Assembly (NCBI GenBank): GCA_020851465.1
Contig: JADZCR010000006.1
Location: 496,001 to 560,000 of the forward strand
Source: Phycisphaeraceae bacterium
GTDB lineage: Bacteria; Planctomycetota; Phycisphaerae; Phycisphaerales; Phycisphaeraceae
Reading direction: 5' to 3'
Length of the DNA: 64,000 bases
Shown here: positions 1-8,373 of the stretch, in pieces
Layout of the letters: every line of letters begins with the position of its first letter
Position numbering within the stretch: the first letter of the stretch is position 1
Notes under the pieces: generated by a model
What the model was told of the DNA's origin: nothing
Databases searched by the model: none
The model's input: the letters and a program-made list of their open reading frames with translations, nothing else
Position numbers and translations under genes: made by a program

Positions 1-792
1 TATGGGTTCGCGCATGTATCTGGTTTGGTGAGCCGATCATTCTGCGAAGCTGGTGTTGCGAGAGTGCGCCAGTTACTTAAAACAGACCTCCCTCTTAATC
101 AGTGGGAGTATGGCCCATTCCCGCGTCTTTACACTCCATATTTTGAAGGCGGTAATGAGCCTGATGAAGTCTTCGAACGTGTCTTCGAAGAACCATTGCT
201 TTGTGAAGCAATTGAAGAAATGTTCGGAGGGCATGGCCATTGGGATCGGATGAAAAATTACTACCTGTTCTTCACTCCGTTCAATCCCAACGCTAAACAG
301 TCGCTGTCTCCGCAGGGACATATTGATTTTCCAGGACAATGCGTACCGATTTTATATCGAGGCTTCACGTTTCAGGTACTAATGGCGGATAACGAAAAAT
401 ATGGCGGAAACCTCACGCTTTATCCCGGTACTCACAAGATTGTGCAGAAAACGATCATTGATCAACCTCTGATTCATTTTAATAACGGCATGATGGATCT
501 GCCAAGCCCCGCTCCTGTTGAGTTTGTGGGTAAGGCTGGCGATGTGTGCTTCATGCATCATCTGATTTTTCATTCCGGCAATGAAAATGCTGCGAATCAC
601 CGCACGCCCCGCATCGCATTACATGCAGAAGCATTCCGGCAGGAATGGCTTCGCACTGTTGAGTCATCAAAACCTGGCCTGAGTCCGTGGGAACGAAGCC
701 TGGCATTGAATGGCCCCGTCGCAACGACGCCAGAAGTCGAAATCGAAAACATGCGAAAACGTCAGGAATATATTGCTGGATTGCGGAAGTAA
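1..792 (+). CDS. PhyH-family Fe(II)/2-oxoglutarate dioxygenase, 5' end cut by the window
   Basis: The frame is open from base 1, and the residues before the first possible start (YGFAHVSGLV) align with residues 18-27 of the PhyH protein at 56034-56885, so the gene begins upstream of the window. The family hydroxylates small molecules with Fe(II), O2 and 2-oxoglutarate. Visible ligands are the H-x-D of GHIDF and a distal His in FHSGN, followed by a PRI segment whose Arg would hold 2-oxoglutarate. The C-terminus carries GLSPWERSLA, nearly the same as in the 56-kb paralogue, so both belong to one subfamily. The protease-like gene starts 6 bp after the stop and is probably co-transcribed. The substrate is unknown. 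Confidence 0.85.
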   Translation, partial: YGFAHVSGLVSRSFCEAGVARVRQLLKTDLPLNQWEYGPFPRLYTPYFEGGNEPDEVFERVFEEPLLCEAIEEMFGGHGHWDRMKNYYLFFTPFNPNAKQSLSPQGHIDFPGQCVPILYRGFTFQVLMADNEKYGGNLTLYPGTHKIVQKTIIDQPLIHFNNGMMDLPSPAPVEFVGKAGDVCFMHHLIFHSGNENAANHRTPRIALHAEAFRQEWLRTVESSKPGLSPWERSLALNGPVATTPEVEIENMRKRQEYIAGLRK

Positions 793-798
793 GCTTTT

Positions 799-1773
799 AT
801 GAACTTTGTTGGAAATATTGGCATATTCCAAATTACGCAGTCCTACAGACGTGTTGCCATATCCTTTTTCTTGAGTGCCGGGTTGAGCTACCTGACGTGT
901 TGTCGAAGTAACCCCTCAACTCCACCTCAACCTCACATCTACGTTCAGAACGAGAATACAACAGCATTCACATTATCCATCGTCCCCAGCAATTCCGTCT
1001 ATTTCCTGAGAGCTGCCGTAAACGGACAAGACGCAGGCTACTTCCTGATCGATACCGGCAGTAATAACACCGGCGTGACTTCTTTGATGGCAAACCGTCT
1101 GCATCTGCCCTACATGGGGCAGAGTTTCGTACAGGGTATCGGCGCGAGGAAAGTAGTTAATCGACGTCGAATTGACTCACTCGTGGCAGGAAATCTGGAT
1201 TTTGGTACTCGCATTGCCTCTGAAATTGAAGTCGGAAACTTTGGGTCAAGAAATATGACAGTTGGTGGGCTACTAGGATTTGATACGCTCGGCAATCGAG
1301 TATTCTCACTCGACTTTAAAGGTCAGACACTTCAAATTCGTAACGCGGGAGATGTTGCGACTCCAAGCTATTCCAGTGTTGAAGAACTTCACCTTATTGA
1401 AGGTCTGCCTGCAGTACGTGCTGAAGTTGAGGGTTATGCAATGTGGCTGATTCTCGATACCGGGGCATCGGCGACACTGATGCTGCCAGGGGCGACGGTT
1501 GAACGCTGGTCAGGATTTCTGAATATGAAGAATAATCGTCACACTCAGTCTTGGGGTGCGACCGGTCCTGTGAACAACGTCACAACAATTGCACGCTCAT
1601 TACGAATTTTTGGAATGGAGTTGATTAACACATCCGCGAACGTGGAGTGGACGCCTCGTATATTAGAGTACGATGGCCTACCGGTAGGGAGGATTGGTAT
1701 GGGGATTTTACGTGATTGCCTGTTGACCTTTGATGCCTCTAAAGCAAAGCTCTACGTTCAGTGGCGACCGTAA
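799..1773 (+). CDS. Double-DTG retropepsin-like aspartyl protease, probably exported
   Basis: This 324-aa protein has two active-site-like motifs, IDTGS (Asp85) and LDTGAS (Asp220), each followed by a hydrophobic beta pattern typical of the aspartyl_protease_2/retropepsin fold. Pepsin-like enzymes need two such Asp residues, and here both lie on one chain of bacterial type. The N-terminus has a hydrophobic stretch (about residues 19-33) ending in Cys-Cys, which suggests export. The Cys context is not a standard lipobox, so lipidation is uncertain. The gene lies 6 bp downstream of the PhyH gene. Whether it is a true protease or a degenerate fold cannot be told from sequence. The ATG start is the only good one. 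Confidence 0.75.
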   Translation: MNFVGNIGIFQITQSYRRVAISFFLSAGLSYLTCCRSNPSTPPQPHIYVQNENTTAFTLSIVPSNSVYFLRAAVNGQDAGYFLIDTGSNNTGVTSLMANRLHLPYMGQSFVQGIGARKVVNRRRIDSLVAGNLDFGTRIASEIEVGNFGSRNMTVGGLLGFDTLGNRVFSLDFKGQTLQIRNAGDVATPSYSSVEELHLIEGLPAVRAEVEGYAMWLILDTGASATLMLPGATVERWSGFLNMKNNRHTQSWGATGPVNNVTTIARSLRIFGMELINTSANVEWTPRILEYDGLPVGRIGMGILRDCLLTFDASKAKLYVQWRP

Positions 1774-1881
1774 ACAACCTTGTCAGATGACGTAACAGCA
1801 CGAAAATCCTTGAAGTCGTATTCCAAGTAGGTAGCTGGGAACAGTCGTAATGTTGGAGTTATGGTCTGCATCTATCGAAAC

Positions 1882-1909
1882 TTGACACATTTTCTGACCT
1901 ACGTAAACT
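1882..1909 (+). promoter_or_regulatory. Sigma70-type promoter, TTGACA-16-TAAACT
   Basis: A perfect -35 box TTGACA (1882-1887) is followed after 16 bp by TAAACT (1904-1909). Transcription would start near 1916, just ahead of the hairpin-rich stretch that ends in a terminator at 2250. There is no plausible reading frame with a start signal in between, so the promoter most likely serves a non-coding RNA. Read-through into nusA is possible. Confidence 0.55.
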
Positions 1910-1915
1910 TTAGGA

Positions 1916-2250
1916 CTACACTTCATCCGATTCGAGGCATGGGGCTTCGATGGTGGGTGAGGTACCGAGGTTTGGATGATGCTCATGCCTGCACAGCCCG
2001 AAACGAGCCTGCGAGCAAGGTGATGGGGCGTTTAACGACCCAGCACCGAGTTAGCATGCATAAGGCTGCGAGGCGTTGCCGCAAGGCACGCATGCAGTTT
2101 GCCCGTCTCGCGAAGAAGGAGGGGGCATCCATGGCCTAGTGCACGTAAGTGCATTTTGTCGGCAATGCAGTGATGTGGTTACGCATCACTGCTTCGCCAA
2201 GACCTCGGGCCACGAGCGCTTCAAAGAGCGGATCGTGGCCATTGTTTTTA
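1916..2250 (+). ncRNA. Unassigned structured RNA, about 330 nt, upstream of nusA
   Basis: Several hairpins can be read directly. Arms 1935-1941 and 1984-1990 pair (7 bp). 2019-2047 forms a symmetric stem of GGTG/CACC, TGGG/CCCA and CGT/ACG separated by single A-G mismatches. 2073-2091 is a stem closed by a GCAA tetraloop. 2140-2153 is a 5-bp stem with a GTAA tetraloop. 2167-2192 is a 9-bp perfect stem. 2208-2240 is the terminator stem. A consensus-like promoter lies just upstream. The hallmark sequences of RNase P RNA, tmRNA, SRP RNA and rRNA are absent on both strands as far as I can see. The short reading frames here overlap the hairpins and look like chance. The transcript ends are inferred from the promoter and terminator. 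Confidence 0.6.
2208..2250 (+). terminator. Intrinsic terminator ending the RNA gene
   Basis: An 8-bp GC-rich stem (GGCCACGA 2208-2215 with TCGTGGCC 2233-2240) encloses a smaller stem (CGCT/AGCG) and is followed by a T-rich tail at 2241-2250. It ends the transcript from the 1882-1909 promoter and separates it from nusA. Confidence 0.7.
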
Positions 2251-2306
2251 GGTGAGCAACACACAGGATCTCACAGTTTCAAATGTCTGATAAATCTGGA
2301 CAACCT

Positions 2307-2342
2307 GGCTTGGGTAAACACGGACATCATCCGTGGTAAGCC
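2307..2342 (+). promoter_or_regulatory. Hairpin in the nusA leader
   Basis: GGCTT (2307-2311) pairs with AAGCC (2338-2342) around an inner stem ACGGA (2320-2324)/TCCGT (2330-2334). It ends 29 bp before the nusA start and has no T-run, so it is not an obvious terminator. nusA leaders are often autoregulated in bacteria, but a role here is only inference. Confidence 0.35.
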
Positions 2343-2371
2343 CGACAATTTAATAGAGAAGGAATATCAAG

Positions 2372-3817
2372 ATGAATACCTCTGAACTACTCCGCCTCAT
2401 TGATTCGATTTCCCGTGACCGCAACGTGGACAAAGAGTCGCTCTACAAAGACATTGAGCAGGCAATGGTTTCTGCCGCCCGCAAACACTTCAATGCTGTC
2501 GATACGGAGGAGTTTACTTGTGAACTTGATCGTATCAGCGGCAAGATTCGAATTTTCCGAGGTCAGGAAGAGATTTCGCTGGAGTCGCTTGGTCGCATCC
2601 CAGCGCAGACTGCTAAACAGGTGATGATCCAGCGGTTCCGTGAGGATGAAAGGTCGAGCATCTACAACGAGTTTATCGACCGTGTAGGCGAACTGACCAC
2701 CGGCATGGCTCAGCGATATGAGGGGGGGGCACTGGTGGTTTCGCTGGGACGGGCCGAGGGCTTTATGCCACGCAGTGAGCAGATCCCCGGAGAACAACAT
2801 CAGCCGGGCGAGCGAGTGCGATGCCTGATCCTGGACGTTCGTGATGCGGGAAATCAGGTAAAAATCGTTCTTAGCCGGGCACAACCGGAGTTCATCAAGC
2901 GATTGTTTGAAGTTGAGGTTCCAGAGGTTGCGGAACGCATTATTGAAATCAAGGCCATGGCACGCGAGCCGGGACACCGAACAAAGATCGCGGTCTCCTC
3001 TATCGATTCAAAAGTAGATGCCGTCGGAGCCTGCGTTGGTGTTCGTGGCAGCCGGATCAAAAATATCGTTGATGAGCTTGGCGGCGAAAAGATTGACATC
3101 GTGAGATGGAACGAGTCCTCGCAAATTCTTATCCAGAATGCACTCAAGCCGGCTGAGGTTGTTGAAATATCACTGTGCTTCGAACTGGGTCGTGCCACCG
3201 TTGTAGTTAATGAAGATCAACTCAGTTTGGCAATCGGTAAACGAGGGCAGAACGTTCGGTTGGCAGCCCGTCTGACACAATGGGATGTTGATATTCTCAC
3301 GCCCGCTGAGTTCAGTAAGGGGCTCGACACGATGGAGGCTACGCTCAAGCTGGTTCCTGAGATCACTGAAGAGCATGCGGACCGGCTTGCGGCACTGGGT
3401 GTTATCAGCGTATTCGATGTCGAAGAAGTCGGTGCGGATTATCTGGTTGAACAACTTCAGGTTACTGCCGAGCAAGCGGCAGAGATGGTCAAGATCGCTG
3501 GCGATAAAGCGAAAGTAGTAGCCGAGGAGCAGGCGAAGGAGAAGGAAGAAGCCGAACGGAGGAAGAAGGAAGCTGCTGCTGCGGTTGCGGCAATGCCTGG
3601 TGAACAACAGGCCGCTGCGGTGCTGGGTGAGGCTCCAAGCGGTGAGGCGTCAGGTGGTGCTTCGTCAGACGGACAGACACCGACTCAAGGTACGACTTCT
3701 ACGGGTGGCAATGATGATGATTCAAGCATCGTCGCGATGCTCGAAGCGCGGCAGCAAAAGAACGATATCTCTGCGGATGACAGTGCTGCCAACAGTGCTC
3801 AAGAGCAGAGGCAGTAG
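2372..3817 (+). CDS. nusA: Transcription termination/antitermination factor NusA
   Basis: NusA binds RNA polymerase and nascent RNA and modulates pausing, termination and antitermination. The 481-aa product shows the N-terminal polymerase-binding domain (residues 1-125), an S1 domain (about 130-200), and two KH domains with GVRGSRIKNI and AIGKRGQNVRLA. After these come one helical repeat and an Ala/Glu/Ser/Gly-rich acidic tail of about 100 residues with no fixed fold. The start ATG is preceded by a GAAGGA ribosome site. It heads the nusA-infB-ylxP-rbfA cluster. rimP, usually directly upstream, and ylxR, often between nusA and infB, are both missing here. Confidence 0.97.
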   Translation: MNTSELLRLIDSISRDRNVDKESLYKDIEQAMVSAARKHFNAVDTEEFTCELDRISGKIRIFRGQEEISLESLGRIPAQTAKQVMIQRFREDERSSIYNEFIDRVGELTTGMAQRYEGGALVVSLGRAEGFMPRSEQIPGEQHQPGERVRCLILDVRDAGNQVKIVLSRAQPEFIKRLFEVEVPEVAERIIEIKAMAREPGHRTKIAVSSIDSKVDAVGACVGVRGSRIKNIVDELGGEKIDIVRWNESSQILIQNALKPAEVVEISLCFELGRATVVVNEDQLSLAIGKRGQNVRLAARLTQWDVDILTPAEFSKGLDTMEATLKLVPEITEEHADRLAALGVISVFDVEEVGADYLVEQLQVTAEQAAEMVKIAGDKAKVVAEEQAKEKEEAERRKKEAAAAVAAMPGEQQAAAVLGEAPSGEASGGASSDGQTPTQGTTSTGGNDDDSSIVAMLEARQQKNDISADDSAANSAQEQRQ

Positions 3818-3899
3818 TTCTTTGTTCACAGGTCGATCTGTCGGAGTCTATGGAGATTGGCGTAACGAGGACGAGGCTTGATGTACGAAGGAGCAGGTT

Positions 3900-6731
3900 T
3901 TGGCTAAGCAGAAAAAGGTTCACGATATCGCCAAGGAGCTTGGCGTCGATAGCAAGGCGATCATTGCCAAATGCGTGGCAGAGGGAATCTCTGACCTCAA
4001 GACGCACAACTCCACGGTGAAGTTTGGCCTGGAGCAGACGATCCTCCAGTGGTTTCGTAGTGTCGGTGCGACGGCAGGCACTGACGAGACTGCAACAGCT
4101 ACAGCTACAGCTACTGCAGTCGAGGAAGCAGAGAAAATTGACCCTGCAAAAGCGAAGTCTCCGCGAGCTAGGAAAAAGGCATCAACTAAAGTTTCAGTCG
4201 AGGAAGACGCCAAGCCTTCCGTCGTAGCGACTACTGTTACACCCAAACTCGCACGTCCCACGCCATCACGGAAAGTTGAACCCACACCTTCGCCTGAACC
4301 CGTTGAATCTGAGGTAAAAGAAGCTGCCCCGCCGCCTGCCGCACCTCCCAAGCCACCTGCTCCCGAAGCGAAGCCCTCGCCTGCTGTCGTAGTACCGCCT
4401 CCTCCGCCCGCAGCACCTGCTGCGCCACGCCCGGATATTCGTCCTGCAGGCCAGCCGAATGTTCCTACACGCCCTCAATTTGTTCGTCCTGTCGGCATTG
4501 CCAATAAACCAACACAAGCAGTGCTTAAAGGGCCGAAGCTGATCCGTGTTGAGAAACCCGAAAACCTTGAACCTCCACGCCCCCGCCGTGCGCCGGGATC
4601 AGGCGGTCCGATCTCGCCTGCGGCTCGCTCAAACATCGGAGGCGAAGATACCGGGATTTCACGGTCTCGCGGTCCTGCCCGCGGTCGTGGTGCAGGTGCC
4701 GGCCCATCATCGGCTGGCGGTGACGAAGGCAAAGCACCAGCTAAACGCCGTTCGCTAAGCACGAGACGCGGTCGATCGGCAGAGGCTTTACCTGTTGGAC
4801 CAACCAAGTTTACGGAACAGGATTTGGCGGAGCTCGATAGCCGCCTCAATCATGCATCAGGTTTTCTTAAGCAGCGACGTCGTGATCTTAAGAAGCATCA
4901 GGCCACCACTGGAACAACTACGCCATCTCCCAGTACCACTGGCGGGCCGGTTCAGATTGCTGAACCTATCACCATCAAGTCGCTCTCCAGCGTGATCGGT
5001 GTTAAGGCCACTGACATCATCAAGTACCTTTTTACAAAAAAGGGAATCATGGCGACGCTTAATTCAGCAATAGGTGCTGAGGCTGCCATGGAAGTCGCAC
5101 TCGAATACGACATTGATCTCGTGGTGCAGGAGCAGCAGACTGCTGAACAGGTAGTCGTCAAGCAATTTGAAGACCGGGTACCTATCGATGTTCGTCCGCG
5201 TCCTCCAGTGGTGACCGTGCTCGGTCATGTTGACCATGGAAAAACAAGTTTGTTGGATCGCATCCGCAAGGCTGACGTTGCCGCTCACGAAGCGGGTGGA
5301 ATTACGCAGCACGTCGGTGCCTACCGTGTGACCATTGATGGTTCCGACGGGAAAAAGAAGACGGTAGTATTTCTGGATACTCCAGGCCACCAGGCATTTA
5401 CGAGCATGCGCGCTCGCGGAGCCAAGATGACGGATCTGGTGGTTTTGGTAGTCGCTGCTGATGATGGAGTGATGCCACAAACGATTGAATCGATCAACCA
5501 CGCCAAGGCAGCAGAGGTCCCGATCATCGTTGTGCTGAACAAAATCGACAAGACCGAAGCCACAGAAGCCAACATTCGCAAAATATTCGGGCAGTTGGCG
5601 GAACATGGACTGAACCCAACCGAGTGGGGTGGCAATACTGAAGTGCTGCGTGTCAGTGCGACACAGGGAACCGGCATCAATGATTTGCTAGAAGTTCTGG
5701 ACTATCAGGCCGCACTGCTCGAACTGCAAGCGGACTACGGCGGGACGGCACGTGGCACAGTGATCGAAGCGCAGATGCAGCCAGGTCGCGGTCCTGTAGC
5801 CCGCGTCCTGGTTGAGCAGGGGCGAATGAGCCTTGGTAATTTCATCGTGATTGGTCGCGCCTTTGGCCGTGTACGCGACATGACTGATGAATACGGCAAA
5901 GCAATTATTGATGCAGGTCCTGCGACACCTCTGGAGCTTTCAGGCATCGACATGATTCCAGATGCTGGTGACAAGTTCTATGTCACCAACACACTGGGTG
6001 AAGCAGAAGAAATCGCTACGCATTGCCGTGAGGCAGAGCGGAATAAACAGCTCGCCAGCCAGACTAAGGTCACGCTTGATAATTTTGCGTCTCAGATGAC
6101 GCAAGGCAGTACCAAGGAACTGCGAGTCGTGCTCAAAGCTGACGTGCAGGGGTCGATTGACGTTCTCAAAAAGAGCGTCAATGAAATCGGTAATCAGGAA
6201 GTGGCTGTAAAAGTTATTCATGCTGCGGTCGGAGGTATCACGGAAAGCGACGTTCTTCTGGCAGATGCGTCAGATGCAGTCATTATTGGATTCCATGTCG
6301 TCGCTCCGCCCGCGGTGCGGGAGATTGCGGAAGCCCGTGGCGTGGATATCCGGCTCTATCGAATTATCTATGAGCTGACAGACGAATTGAAGAAGGCCCT
6401 CGAAGGATTGCTGGAACCGGAGAAGCGAGAGGAAGAAGTTGGTGCTGCTGAGGTACGAGAAGTCTTCCGCATCAGTAAGGTCGGCACGGTGGCTGGCTGC
6501 CTGGTCACCGAAGGCACGATTCAGCGTAATTCGAAAATACGCGTCATCCGAGACGGCATTGTTGTTACGGAAGATCGAAATATCGACAGCTTACGCCGCA
6601 TCAAAGATGACTTACGCGAAGTCAGGGCTGGCTTGGAATGTGGCATCAAGCTTCAGGGATTCGATGACATTAAACCCGGTGATCGACTCGCCTGCTACAA
6701 CACTAAGACTTTCGCACGGAAACTCGAATAG
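3900..6731 (+). CDS. infB: Translation initiation factor IF-2
   Basis: This GTPase places fMet-tRNA on the 30S subunit and promotes subunit joining. The 943-aa chain starts with the small IF2_N domain ([17 protein letters not shown]), followed by about 270 residues rich in Ala, Pro and Arg. A second IF2_N domain comes next, then the G domain with GHVDHGKT near residue 441, DTPGH near 492 and NKID near 547, and the usual C-terminal domains. I chose TTG at 3900 because AAGGAG lies 8-13 bp upstream and the N-terminus then matches the family. A short ACAGCT hexamer run near 4095-4115 encodes a Thr-Ala repeat in the linker. Confidence 0.97.
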   Translation: MAKQKKVHDIAKELGVDSKAIIAKCVAEGISDLKTHNSTVKFGLEQTILQWFRSVGATAGTDETATATATATAVEEAEKIDPAKAKSPRARKKASTKVSVEEDAKPSVVATTVTPKLARPTPSRKVEPTPSPEPVESEVKEAAPPPAAPPKPPAPEAKPSPAVVVPPPPPAAPAAPRPDIRPAGQPNVPTRPQFVRPVGIANKPTQAVLKGPKLIRVEKPENLEPPRPRRAPGSGGPISPAARSNIGGEDTGISRSRGPARGRGAGAGPSSAGGDEGKAPAKRRSLSTRRGRSAEALPVGPTKFTEQDLAELDSRLNHASGFLKQRRRDLKKHQATTGTTTPSPSTTGGPVQIAEPITIKSLSSVIGVKATDIIKYLFTKKGIMATLNSAIGAEAAMEVALEYDIDLVVQEQQTAEQVVVKQFEDRVPIDVRPRPPVVTVLGHVDHGKTSLLDRIRKADVAAHEAGGITQHVGAYRVTIDGSDGKKKTVVFLDTPGHQAFTSMRARGAKMTDLVVLVVAADDGVMPQTIESINHAKAAEVPIIVVLNKIDKTEATEANIRKIFGQLAEHGLNPTEWGGNTEVLRVSATQGTGINDLLEVLDYQAALLELQADYGGTARGTVIEAQMQPGRGPVARVLVEQGRMSLGNFIVIGRAFGRVRDMTDEYGKAIIDAGPATPLELSGIDMIPDAGDKFYVTNTLGEAEEIATHCREAERNKQLASQTKVTLDNFASQMTQGSTKELRVVLKADVQGSIDVLKKSVNEIGNQEVAVKVIHAAVGGITESDVLLADASDAVIIGFHVVAPPAVREIAEARGVDIRLYRIIYELTDELKKALEGLLEPEKREEEVGAAEVREVFRISKVGTVAGCLVTEGTIQRNSKIRVIRDGIVVTEDRNIDSLRRIKDDLREVRAGLECGIKLQGFDDIKPGDRLACYNTKTFARKLE

Positions 6732-6778
6732 AAACACGACAGCGGTTCTTGGATCTCTGCCTTCACACAAGGGAACCG

Positions 6779-7081
6779 ATGATTGTGGGTATTCTTCAGG
6801 TTGAGTTGATGATCGACGACGCAACGTCACTTAAAGATAAACGTCGTGTTGTTCGTAGTGTTAAGGATAAGTTGCATCATGATCACCAGGTTTCAGTTGC
6901 GGAAGTGGACGCTCTCGACGATCACAATGTGGCAATTCTCGGTATCACAATGGCATCCAACGATGTGAAGCATTGCCAGAGTGTGCTGGATGGAATTGTC
7001 AATCAGCTCCGCCGCCACCAGGAATGTATTTTGACGGACCATGCACAGGAGATTTTGACAGGTCAAAAGCCAAACCGTTGA
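6779..7081 (+). CDS. ylxP: DUF503 family protein (YlxP)
   Basis: The protein starts MIVGILQVEL and carries SLKDKRRVVRS and VAEVD, the signature of the small DUF503/YlxP family. This family lies between infB and rbfA in many bacteria and has been linked to ribosome assembly, though its function is not firmly known. The ATG at 6779 fits the family start and follows AAGGGA. A TTG at 6749 would add ten residues that do not belong. Length is 100 aa, normal for the family. It sits 47 bp after infB, clearly in the same operon. Confidence 0.85.
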   Translation: MIVGILQVELMIDDATSLKDKRRVVRSVKDKLHHDHQVSVAEVDALDDHNVAILGITMASNDVKHCQSVLDGIVNQLRRHQECILTDHAQEILTGQKPNR

Positions 7082-7101
7082 TGCGCCTGCTTTGAATCAT
7101 C

Positions 7102-7530
7102 ATGAGTTTCCGCAAACAACAAGTTGAGTCCACGCTGAAGCGTGCTGTTAGCCAGGTTCTCACGCAGAGGCTATCCGACCCGCGAGTGACCGGTATGGTC
7201 AGCGTAACCCATGTGGATGTGAGCCCGGACTTTCACAACGCGATTGTTTATATCACGGTGATGCCTGACACCGTACAACAGACAACCCTGCATGGAATCC
7301 GTCATGCGGTTGGCCACATCTATAAGTTGGTGCGCGATCAAGTGGCTCTCAAAACATTACCCAACCTTGAGTTTCGCCTCGATACCGCGTTTAAAAAAGA
7401 AGCCGCGGTTTTGAGTGCCATTCGGCGCGGCATGGAGCAGGAAGAGATACGTTCCAAGCCGATGGAATCAACGTCGAAATCTCTCAAACCGTCTCCACCC
7501 CAGGATCCCTCAATTGAGGAAACCCCGTGA
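7102..7530 (+). CDS. rbfA: Ribosome-binding factor A
   Basis: RbfA is a KH-like factor needed for late maturation of the 30S subunit and the 16S rRNA 5' end. The 142-aa product shows the family pattern: an N-terminal helix with RKQQVESTLKRAVSQ, the SDPRVTGMVSVTHVDVSPD strand region, and LPNLEFRLDTAFKK towards the end, then a Ser/Pro-rich tail of about 30 residues. The gene follows ylxP by 20 bp and overlaps the next gene by 4 bp, so the two are likely translationally coupled. Confidence 0.93.
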   Translation: MSFRKQQVESTLKRAVSQVLTQRLSDPRVTGMVSVTHVDVSPDFHNAIVYITVMPDTVQQTTLHGIRHAVGHIYKLVRDQVALKTLPNLEFRLDTAFKKEAAVLSAIRRGMEQEEIRSKPMESTSKSLKPSPPQDPSIEETP

Positions 7531-8207
7531 AGAACGAGAACTCATACGTAAAAAAACTGATAGCCTTGCTCAAGAAAATACGGTCAACTAACCGTGCCGA
7601 GAGTCATACACAACATGACGCCGTGACACAGTTGGTCATCGCATATCTGGAATGGAATGCTACTCGCAAATCAGCCAAAGACGCACATGCGAGATTGATG
7701 CGCGTCATGGTGGATAACAACGATCTTCGTGTGAGCCATCCTCATGAAATCGTGGCAATACTCGGAGAACGCTATCCGCGAGCAGAGGAACGAGCAGCAC
7801 GGCTGCATGAAGCACTTCAAGAGATATATCTTCGTGAACACGCAATCGAAGTTGACCTATCCGATAAATCCAAAAAACAAGTCCGTACCTATTTTGATTC
7901 ACTACCAGGCATAACTCAGTACGTTGCCGCACAGGTCACTCTGCTTGCCTGTAATAGTCATGCGATACCTGTAGACGACCACATGGCAGATCTGTTAAGA
8001 GAAGAAGGGGTAGTAGATCCAGCGGCCACAGTAGAGGAAATAGGTGCGTTTCTTGAGCGATGTGTGAAGGCTGATGACGCTGTTGAAGTTCACCTGTGCA
8101 TGCGAGCTTGGGCAGACGGGCGGACCATCAGAAGCAAACCGACTAAACCTGCAAAATCAACGAAGAAACCAAAATCGACTAAAAAATCATCAAAAAACAA
8201 ACGCTGA
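7527..8207 (+). CDS. Helix-hairpin-helix (endonuclease III-like) protein without Fe-S cluster
   Basis: Residues 30-195 resemble the HhH-GPD DNA glycosylase fold. LPGIT (126-130) is the hairpin turn, and IPVDDH (147-152) matches the segment with the catalytic Asp (Asp150). The Lys used by bifunctional endonuclease III is replaced by Tyr132, as in monofunctional glycosylases. The four-Cys Fe-S motif that usually follows is absent, so the protein would act, if at all, as a monofunctional glycosylase or as a DNA-binding protein. The last 25 residues are a Lys/Ser tail likely to bind nucleic acid. ATGA overlaps the end of rbfA. Its place in a translation/transcription operon is odd. Confidence 0.65.
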   Translation: MKNENSYVKKLIALLKKIRSTNRAESHTQHDAVTQLVIAYLEWNATRKSAKDAHARLMRVMVDNNDLRVSHPHEIVAILGERYPRAEERAARLHEALQEIYLREHAIEVDLSDKSKKQVRTYFDSLPGITQYVAAQVTLLACNSHAIPVDDHMADLLREEGVVDPAATVEEIGAFLERCVKADDAVEVHLCMRAWADGRTIRSKPTKPAKSTKKPKSTKKSSKNKR

Positions 8208-8302
8208 GTTGAAAAGCAAGATCATAATTGATTCCCCGGTAGCACCACATTCGAGATGCAGGATCCGTTTGCTTCCATCAGAAACCAGTAAAAAAGCAGA
8301 AA

Positions 8303-8315
8303 AAGCCAACGGCTT
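8303..8315 (+). terminator. Weak hairpin before hisG
   Basis: AAGCC (8303-8307) and GGCTT (8311-8315) form a 5-bp stem with a 3-base loop, followed by an A/T-rich but not T-pure tail. It could end the nusA operon. It is short, so this is tentative. Confidence 0.25.
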
Positions 8316-8373
8316 GGAATTAAATTATTAGCTGGGTTCCGTTCTACTTGATTCTTGATCCTCAGGACCACCA

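Noticed and set aside
1916..2250. The idea that this is RNase P RNA, tmRNA or SRP RNA
   Set aside because: No GAGGAAAGTCC-like P4 element, no tRNA-like ends with a tag frame, and no GGAAGCAGC-like SRP loop on either strand.
1861..2385. Two short open frames (92 and 78 codons) in the region before nusA
   Set aside because: They overlap the promoter, hairpins and terminator, have Arg-rich low-similarity products and no good ribosome site; better explained as chance frames in a GC-rich RNA gene.
4095..4115. Hexamer repeat ACAGCT in infB
   Set aside because: Only about three copies; it encodes a Thr-Ala run in the flexible linker, where such slippage is common.
5064..5606. 180-codon minus-strand frame inside infB
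   Set aside because: Lies fully opposite the GTPase domain; no ribosome site and no family resemblance.
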